From assembly GCA_023313575.1 (NCBI GenBank), contig JAJTTP010000005.1, forward strand, positions 1,488,001 through 1,552,000: DNA of 64,000 bases, written 5' to 3'. This DNA is from Eutypella sp. D-1 (Eukaryota; Ascomycota; Sordariomycetes; Xylariales; Diatrypaceae). Positions 57,745 through 64,000 of this stretch are shown in pieces; position 1 is the stretch's first letter, and every line of letters starts with the position of its first letter. The notes beneath the pieces were generated by a model that was given only the letters and a program-made list of their open reading frames with translations, had not been told where the DNA came from and made no database searches. A program made the position numbers and the translations under genes.

Positions 57745-58422
57745 ATGATTTGGCTTTCCCAACTTTTTCTCTTGGCTATATGGTCTACACTCGGCACTTG
57801 TGTCAAAATCGTTTACCGTGCGGACACTCGCTCTCCCCAAGAAATCGAAAGCCAAGGAGGATTTTGGTGCATGGCGGCCTCATACCAGTTGGCTCCATCT
57901 TACAGTCTATATAAACATGTTGGCGGGGAAGATGGGATGCAGGCTTCCAATGACGATGGGTTCATCTCCACCACTAAGGAGAAAACAGTTGCCCCACAAT
58001 TCCTTCCAGGAGGCACCGGCTACGTATACAAAATCTCTGCTATCGAGACATTCATCGACGTTGAGGGATCCTTTGGAAGTCTGTACCACTTGTTCAACGA
58101 TGAGGCGGAGGTCTCGGCCATGTACAAAATCCCGTGGAGCTTGGTAATCGGATGGACTAGATATGAGAACGGGCAAGCAAAGGAGACGGGGACCAACCCA
58201 TCGTACCAGAGAAACACCGCAAACCGGGAGGACGGCGGCGATCAACCTCAATTCGCTGGCTTCCCCTTTAATCACCAGGCTTGGGACATGAGACCCTGGA
58301 GTAAACTGGAGAGGGCTAGCTCGAGGCACCAGGATGGAAGCGGGGCACCCTCTGTTCAAGCACTCGCAGAACTTGCCGCAGAGTACTTCGAGGATATTGG
58401 AATGAACCCTCAGAACCTATAG
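57745..58422 (+). CDS. Secreted ADP-ribosyltransferase, heat-labile enterotoxin A-like
   Basis: A single exon encodes 225 residues, starting at the ATG that opens a signal peptide (IWLSQLFLLAIWSTLGT, cleavage near 18-19). The catalytic R-S-E signature of this mono-ADP-ribosyltransferase family is complete: Arg25 in VYRADTRSP, the Ser-Thr-Thr of DGFISTT (75-77), and Glu120-x-Glu122 in NDEAEVSAM, followed by IPWSLVIGWTRYE. The fold would move ADP-ribose from NAD+ to a protein side chain. The fungal branch of this family is best known from insect-pathogenic and plant-associated ascomycetes as single-chain secreted proteins without a receptor-binding B subunit; none is seen here either. The target is unknown. 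The frame is intact, with no break. The next gene, 527 bp downstream, encodes a small soluble protein that could be related in function. Confidence 0.88.
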   Translation: MIWLSQLFLLAIWSTLGTCVKIVYRADTRSPQEIESQGGFWCMAASYQLAPSYSLYKHVGGEDGMQASNDDGFISTTKEKTVAPQFLPGGTGYVYKISAIETFIDVEGSFGSLYHLFNDEAEVSAMYKIPWSLVIGWTRYENGQAKETGTNPSYQRNTANREDGGDQPQFAGFPFNHQAWDMRPWSKLERASSRHQDGSGAPSVQALAELAAEYFEDIGMNPQNL

Positions 58423-58949
58423 CGATAAATACCGTCCTCTGCACACTAACCAAGGAAGTTACCTAGCTCGGTGGTAAAACCAGGATGACGTTAGAGGATT
58501 TGGATACGGAATGAGGGTTAGGAGCCACAGGGTCACTGTGAGGTCGCTATAGTATAGGTAGAGGTTAAATAAATAGCTACTGGACTCTGCCCTCCTTTTA
58601 GATACACGGGGTGGGGGTGGGGGGCTTATCTATAAAGAATCCTAGCCTTCTGTAGCCTGTGGATAGGGGGAAGGTTGCTATTAGCGCCCCTGTGCCAACA
58701 TCACGTGGCAGCTGATGATGCTAGCGGTGTGTAGCTGGTGCCACATTAGGTATAGGGGGCTCCCGCTATTTAGGTCTTACTCGAAGGCCCTTATTATATA
58801 TATAGCCGCTGAAGCCCCTTCTTTATCACCCCAACCCCACTTCCAAATTGGTTTCTAAGGCTGTGGATCTCTTATGCCAGGACGAGTTTTCTTCTCTTTT
58901 CTTTCTATTTGTATTTTCATCGTCAAAGTTTTCTGTATAATCAAACGTG
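58423..58949. other. Spacer between ADP-ribosyltransferase and small ORF
   Basis: It holds the 3' region of the first gene and the promoter of the second, with TATATATATAGCC near 58796 and a CT-rich leader just before 58950. No gene is seen. Confidence 0.5.
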
Positions 58950-59285
58950 ATGGAGAACCCGGCGACGGCACGCTGGGGCGTACGCATTAGCAGCAAAGAC
59001 TTCGCTAAGCTCAGGCGAGGTTTCGTCCCGGAGATGATGGAGCAGAGGTGGAGGTGTTTTGCCGACGACCCCGACCCGCAAGGGTTCACGGCTATTCACA
59101 TTACTCGAAGCTGGACTGGCCGTAAGGTGATCACCCTCAAAGTCAAGGACGACGTCAGCGGTGTTGAGATTACCGAGATCACTTGGGACAGGGGTGGTCG
59201 CAGGGATCCTGTTACAGAAGACCAAGCGAAGGAACAGGCAACGAACTTTTGTAAGAACTTCATGAGGTGCGAATGGTCTGCTTAG
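58950..59285 (+). CDS. Small soluble protein of unknown function next to the ADP-ribosyltransferase
   Basis: A single exon encodes 111 residues. I chose the ATG at 58950 that follows a CT-rich leader; a TATA-like element lies about 150 bp upstream. There is no signal peptide or membrane segment, so the product should stay in the cytoplasm. The sequence looks like a compact alpha/beta domain: RWGVRISSKDFAKLRRGF at the start, then TAIHITRSWTGRKVITLKVK, EITEITWDRGG and a C-terminal helix with two Cys (101, 107). My impression, unchecked, is that similar small proteins with an RSWTGR-like core occur in other filamentous fungi. No function is known to me. Its place beside a secreted toxin-family enzyme raises the idea of a self-protection partner, which is inference only. 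Confidence 0.62.
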   Translation: MENPATARWGVRISSKDFAKLRRGFVPEMMEQRWRCFADDPDPQGFTAIHITRSWTGRKVITLKVKDDVSGVEITEITWDRGGRRDPVTEDQAKEQATNFCKNFMRCEWSA

Positions 59286-60476
59286 GCTTAAGATAGCTTC
59301 GGGAGCACGGGAAAGATCAGATGGGATACTTAAAAGACAAAAGTGGGAGAGTGAAGGAGGGCCGGGATGTCATGTTAGCACCCCAGGCTGCTTCGTATAC
59401 TTCCAGCCAAAATATGCCGTCACCATCCACTACTTTTGTTCACAAATACGGAACATCTATCTGCCTACCGACCTGTCTCCCTATATTTCTTTCTTCTACC
59501 TGCCTGCCAGGGTGTAGCTAGCTGCATCTGAACCGCGACGGCAAGCTACTATCCATTATGATTAGCTCGAGCTTCACCTCCTTGTTCACTTCCCACACAA
59601 AACAAATCAAAACCCAAGACCGAGGCCCGAATACGACACCCAACTTACTCTCTATCAAGACCCGCAGGCGGATGGATTCCCCCTTGTCGTATGGGTGGGC
59701 GGAAGCCGCGGTAACGACAACCTAGGACTCAAGCACGCATTGGGATAAGTGAGAGGCTATGAGACTTAGGTCTTATGGTCTCTATGCATATTTATGGTGC
59801 CCTGATCCATGCTAAGCACACTGCGGCCTTCGATTGCCTCGCTGAAATGTACGGCCTTATGGTTGAAGTAGCTGAGGCAGCGGCATCGGGCAGAGGACGG
59901 GCGAACCTGGACCTGCTGTATCACTTGAATAAACGCAAGCTCCAATCAGTTTGATTTCAATCAAGAAATAGATTGCGAGATATGACTTGAACCTAGAGGC
60001 CGGCCTCTTCCTTAATGACCTAGCGCGTAGATGAAAAGGGAACACGTGGTCATGCTAGATAACAGTAAGAGTAATACTGCAGACTCGAGAGAGTGGAAGA
60101 ATGGTAAGGCGCAGGAAGGATGAAGTGTCAGGTGCTACCAGTGGTTCTCGTACCATCCACTTATATCAGCCTTATAATAACACAAGACTAAACATAGCCT
60201 ATGAGATGACCAAGTGTTTATGCTGCCTGCCTGGTCATTGTGTAGCATCTCTAACCCGGCGGCCTATGGTGGCTTTTCGGAGGTTACATCAACACTTAAT
60301 GCAGTCTCGCTAATGCAATATCGCGTCTGCAAGCCCCTCTGCTGTGACGTTCATTCCCATTCACCAAAGAATCTATTTAGTGAAAGACTTCGTTTGCTAT
60401 GCCCCCCCATTACTCTCCCTTTACTTTCCTTCTTCCCTTAGTTCCATCTTTCCCTGACATCCCGGCCTTCTACACC
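59286..60476. other. Spacer, no gene recognised
   Basis: It contains short open frames of 60-75 codons without features, and a CT-rich leader (about 60400-60470) of the next gene. Confidence 0.5.
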
Positions 60477-62157
60477 ATGGAAGCCATAGCCACAAGTGCA
60501 GCTGAGGCGACACGACTTGAAATCGACAAGAACAAGAACAATCAGACAGCCCTTCGAACGATCATTTCAGCATCATGGGTACCAGACCAGGGCTACCGGG
60601 GAACGATGAGTATCTTCTGGAGCTGCACTTTGACAATCTCAGCATGCATTTACACCGTTCTACACCTTAACATTTCATCTAAGCAAGGAAGCTGGCCACG
60701 CCTACTAGAGAAGCTCAAATGGGTTCTGGCAGGCCTTTTGGCCCCCGAACTCATTCTGCACATGGCCTTCTCCCAGCGCTTAGAAGCACATAGTCTGCAG
60801 AAGAAACTCACGAAATTAATACCCAAGAGAGGCACCCCTGACGAAAAGGTATAATCACCCATTGCTTGATTATTCGCATACAAATGCTTAATACGATCCA
60901 ACAGTTTAAATTCACGACGAAATACGCATTTTTCGTCGTTATGGGGGGCTTGCAGGCTTCGTTTGATGACATCGCATGGCCGGGCCAAGAGCCTCCCCAC
61001 CATTCCATCTCACACAATATATATCAGTGTGAACCCAGGAGAGTCATCACTAGTGAGGTACTCGTGAGGCTCGCTGAAGATGGCGTGTCCTTGGATATTC
61101 CACGCAGTCTTATCAACGATAAAAGCAAGGCAAACACAATCCAGAAGATCTTGGTGTGTCTCCAAGTTATCTGGATGGGAACACAGTGTTTTCTGAGGCT
61201 TCACCATTACCTTCCTCTCTCTCTACTGGAAAAACATACCATGGTTCACGTCATCTATACACTGTTCATATATTTATGCTGGTTGCAGGTAGGGTCCGAT
61301 TACCGTCCCGAAATTCCCAGCACTCTGACTGATCCGAATTTTATTGGAAACCACTTGATGTACAGGAACCAGAGATCATCACTGCGAACGATACACATGA
61401 TTATCTTGCACTATTCCTTTTGAACTCCTTCGGCAAGCGCCTATCAAATCTAGTATTATGTCGAACCCCACCGTCGGAGCCAGAAGCATTTGGAACCAAT
61501 ACAAGCCCTGTCACTAGCACTGGGGAAGTTCAATTAAGGCCCGGCGATACTCATCCCTGTGGAATTAAGCTGTTAGAGTGTCATGAGGAACCAATTTTTC
61601 TCAGTTCTCAGGATCATCTGATACTAAAGAGGTCGGCGGTAGCTTTGAGACGTATCCATGCTAACTCGAGTAAAAGAAGGCGTTTAGAAACCTGGAAATG
61701 GCCTGATCTACCAAAGCGAAAGGAGAACCTTAACTTGGAGGCCATTGCATACTTTATAAGCCCTTCTACTGCTTATTTAGACACCGAAAAAGCATTCTAT
61801 AGGATCTTTGAGTTGGTACTGTCATGTGTATATGGTGGTATTCATCTATTGTCAGGTTGGCACCACAACTTCCCCTCATTCTCAGAACGCTTACTTTGGA
61901 CCATGAGTTGTTCCTTTATCATTGCTGCGTTGCTTGTTTTCCCAATCTCAGCATCCATACGTGGGTGGAATACTAGAGCTATTGATTGCGGGTATTGCAA
62001 ATACAGAGGGTGTGACATTTGGGTTTGGATTCTTGTTGTGGCATATCTTGGTGCGAGGACATTTATCGTGGTGGAATCTTTCATCAGTCTCAGGCACGTC
62101 CCGATTGGGGTGTACTGGACACCGCCATCATGGATTCAGGTGATACCCCATGTATAG
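60477..62157 (+). CDS. Fungal polytopic membrane protein of unknown function
   Basis: The model is join(60477..60848, 60905..61288, 61366..62157), 515 residues, all junctions in phase 0 (donors GTATAA and GTAGGG, acceptors ACAG). It resembles a large ascomycete family of multi-pass proteins with the opening YRGTMSIFWSCTLTISACIY and an ending like ESFISLRHVPIGVYWTPPSW. Hydrophobic segments are seen at about 43-62 and 82-97, near NTIQKILVCLQVIWMG (after 205), HVIYTLFIYLCWL (end of exon 2), and at least four in the last 130 residues. No enzymatic motif is visible and the role of the family is unknown. Oddity: the last 21 bases of intron 2 encode WKPLDVQ in frame with exon 3, a motif I expect in this family, but no AG acceptor precedes it, so the acceptor may be altered or the gene partly decayed. 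Confidence 0.78.
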
Positions 62158-63232
62158 TTGTGATAGGTACCCCTTACATTGAAGGGGCTGCTATTGCTAT
62201 TGTCACTATTGCTACTGCCTCTTTTTATGAAACAGTCATTCTTTTCATGAAAGTAATACCCAATGTTTTGCTACTCAACAAAAAGAATAAAAGCGGGCAC
62301 CAGTGATTATCAAAGTAATAGTGGTAATGGTGGTGATAGTGAGGGTATGTAGATACGATATGCCGCAGTGTACAGCATAGCTGCCATCTGTCAAGTGAGT
62401 CGAGGAAAAATTCATAGGATGGCTCCATTAAAGCTCTGAGTACTTAACGCCAGTGTCGCTCGAAAGAAAATCCAGCTCTTCCACGATAGGACGCGAACCA
62501 TGCATGAGTACACTCTGTATTGTAGTCATAATTACAAACCATCATCTATGCAGGCTATCTACTCAAAGCAAACTGGGTTCACCCGAATCTATCTTTCCTT
62601 GAACGGTTCTTTACTCTCGTTATTGCGGAGATACTGGCTCTAAAATTACTGTAGATCACTAATAGGGGCAAATAGGGGTAGCGCGCCCCACATATAATGC
62701 TGCATAGTCTCAGCTCGAATGCGTATTTGAACAATGATACAATTGTTAGGTATTCACTTCCTGCCCCTAACGCTCCGGAGCTGAATTGACCATCCATTCA
62801 TTATGTTAGGTCACATAACATCAAACACTGATGTAATTATGTGTAAAGCGTCATATCATAAGCAACACCTCGAGTGAGATAGGAATCAACCACATTTTAA
62901 TTGGTCAGATTTGCGTTGGGCCATGGAAATTCCTTTAATTTTGACTAGCAGTCACTTTCACGGGTAGTCTTTGCCTGTCTTCCCACCAAGCTCTCTTATC
63001 AATCCCCCTTATATCGTGGATGGGTGAATAGCCCGCAAGAGTGATACAACCGTAGCTAATGTCTTCCTATTCCAAGGGCATACACGACATCTAAAGACCC
63101 CTTTGAAGCCATCACAACATTTGATATGAAACGAGAAGAAAAGGGAATATAAAAAGGGAAAACTCCGATTCTTTAGCCTTATATCCAGCAGCTTTGTCCC
63201 ACCCTATCTCAACCATCTTAATCCTACCGAAC
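62158..63232. other. Spacer, no gene recognised
   Basis: A frame (62019-62306) continues over the end of the membrane protein gene but is a shadow. A GGTGAT/GTAATG-type trinucleotide stretch lies near 62320-62345. The right end should hold the 3' region of the b561 gene. Confidence 0.5.
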
Positions 63233-64000
63233 TCAAGCGTACGTCCTCCTAGGACTCTCTTTTGCAGCCTGCGTGTCGGGGTCGGAGCCGGCAGCAGTGA
63301 GGCCAACGCCGCGCTCGCGCTCGCGGCGGGCGCGGACGACGCCGACGCCCTTAGCGGCGAGGTAGATGACGGCGACAACGCCGGCGGCGACGGAGTAGCC
63401 GATGGTGAGGGAGCGGCGGCCGCCGGCGAGCCGGATGCCTAGGCCTCCGTTGACGACGCCCATAATCATCAGCGCGCGGCCGTACCAGATATGCGTGTGC
63501 GAGACGGCGGTCCGCCCTCCCCGCTTCAGGTACTGCAAGTGGTGCACGTACCCGCCGATCGGCTGCAGGACAGTCAGGCACACAAGTACGGTGCCGAAGG
63601 TGGTGTGCGTGGTTTGAAAACCCTGTGTTGCTCTTCGGTTAGCCTGACTGGTCTAATCATGGGGATCATGGGCTCGTGTGACATTAAGACCGCGAGAAAG
63701 GAGAGTCTGGGGAAATTTGACAAAAAGGGGGGACGACTTACGAATCCGGCTCGTTGCGAAGCGACATAGCCCAGCCCGAAGCCAACCCACATCAGCACGA
63801 AGGCGACGGCCTGCCAGGCGGCATGGATAGCCCATTTTCCAAGGAGCGGCATCAGCGCCGACCCGAGCGGGTACATGACAACCCATACGACCAGCATGAT
63901 GGCCCAATGCGCGACGACGATCTTAGACGGGCCACCGCTGCTAGACCCACCGGGGGTAATGGCGCCAGAACCCGATCCGCCATTCTGTCCGGAATTACTC
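63233..64000 (-). CDS. Cytochrome b561-type membrane protein, C-terminal part (runs off the window)
   Basis: The visible part is complement(63233..63622, 63742..>64000), about 216 residues; the intron has a GTAAGT donor and ACACAG acceptor in phase 0. A Gly/Ser-rich linker (SGSGAITPGGSSSGGPSK) precedes four to five transmembrane helices: VVAHWAIMLVVWVVMYPLGS, WAIHAAWQAVAFVLMWVGF, THTTFGTVLVCLTVLQPIGG, SHTHIWYGRALMIMGVVNGG and YSVAAGVVAVIYLAAKG. His in AHWAIM, KWAIHAAW, THTTFG and SHTHIWYGR are candidate haem ligands. A fungal protein with this tail usually starts with a secreted DOMON (cellobiose dehydrogenase-type cytochrome) domain, so trans-membrane electron transfer is the likely role; that domain would lie beyond 64000. 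A basic, charged C-terminus follows. Confidence 0.85.

Overview
This 64 kb window reads as nuclear DNA of a filamentous ascomycete, most likely a Sordariomycete; this is inferred from gene content, not from a search. Genes carry short spliceosomal introns with GT donors, CTAAC-like branch points and AG acceptors. Coding islands are separated by long spacers full of stop codons, simple repeats and a short palindrome related to TACCTAGGTA. I saw no operons, rRNA, CRISPR array, credible tRNA or intact transposon.

Layout. 1.7-2.1 kb: a small cysteine-rich CYSTM-like protein (-). 5.8-8.4 kb: the actin-binding protein Abp1 (-), divergent from a three-finger C2H2 protein like the INO80 subunit Iec1 (10.0-11.2 kb, +). 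11.2-17.6 kb is nearly gene-free, with two 19-base G runs and one doubtful spliced gene at 14.2-14.8 kb. 17.6-23.0 kb: a secreted feruloyl-esterase-like CE1 enzyme (+), a small membrane protein (-) and a secreted DUF1996 protein (+). 24.1-27.4 kb: NAR1 of cytosolic Fe-S assembly (+), convergent with an SZRD1-like SUZ protein (-). 28.3-33.4 kb: two proteins of unknown function and a GFA/CENP-V zinc enzyme (+). 33.4-43.6 kb is spacer, probably including the upstream region and a possible distant first exon of the kinase SCH9 (43.6-46.4 kb, +). 50.0-52.5 kb: ATP synthase subunit h (ATP14, -), divergent from a METTL21-type methyltransferase (+).

53.2-62.2 kb has an accessory character. All its genes are on the + strand: a HET-domain protein, a secreted ADP-ribosyltransferase of the heat-labile enterotoxin A family, an unknown 111-residue intracellular protein, and a fungal polytopic membrane protein. 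The window ends inside a cytochrome b561-type protein (-).

Conserved housekeeping genes (ABP1, NAR1, SCH9, ATP14) therefore sit beside secreted enzymes and conflict-type genes. The best candidate for something undescribed is the 53-59 kb group, in particular the enterotoxin-like ADP-ribosyltransferase followed by the small soluble protein, which could be a toxin with its protective partner. That functional link is a hypothesis resting only on position and on predicted secreted versus cytosolic location.
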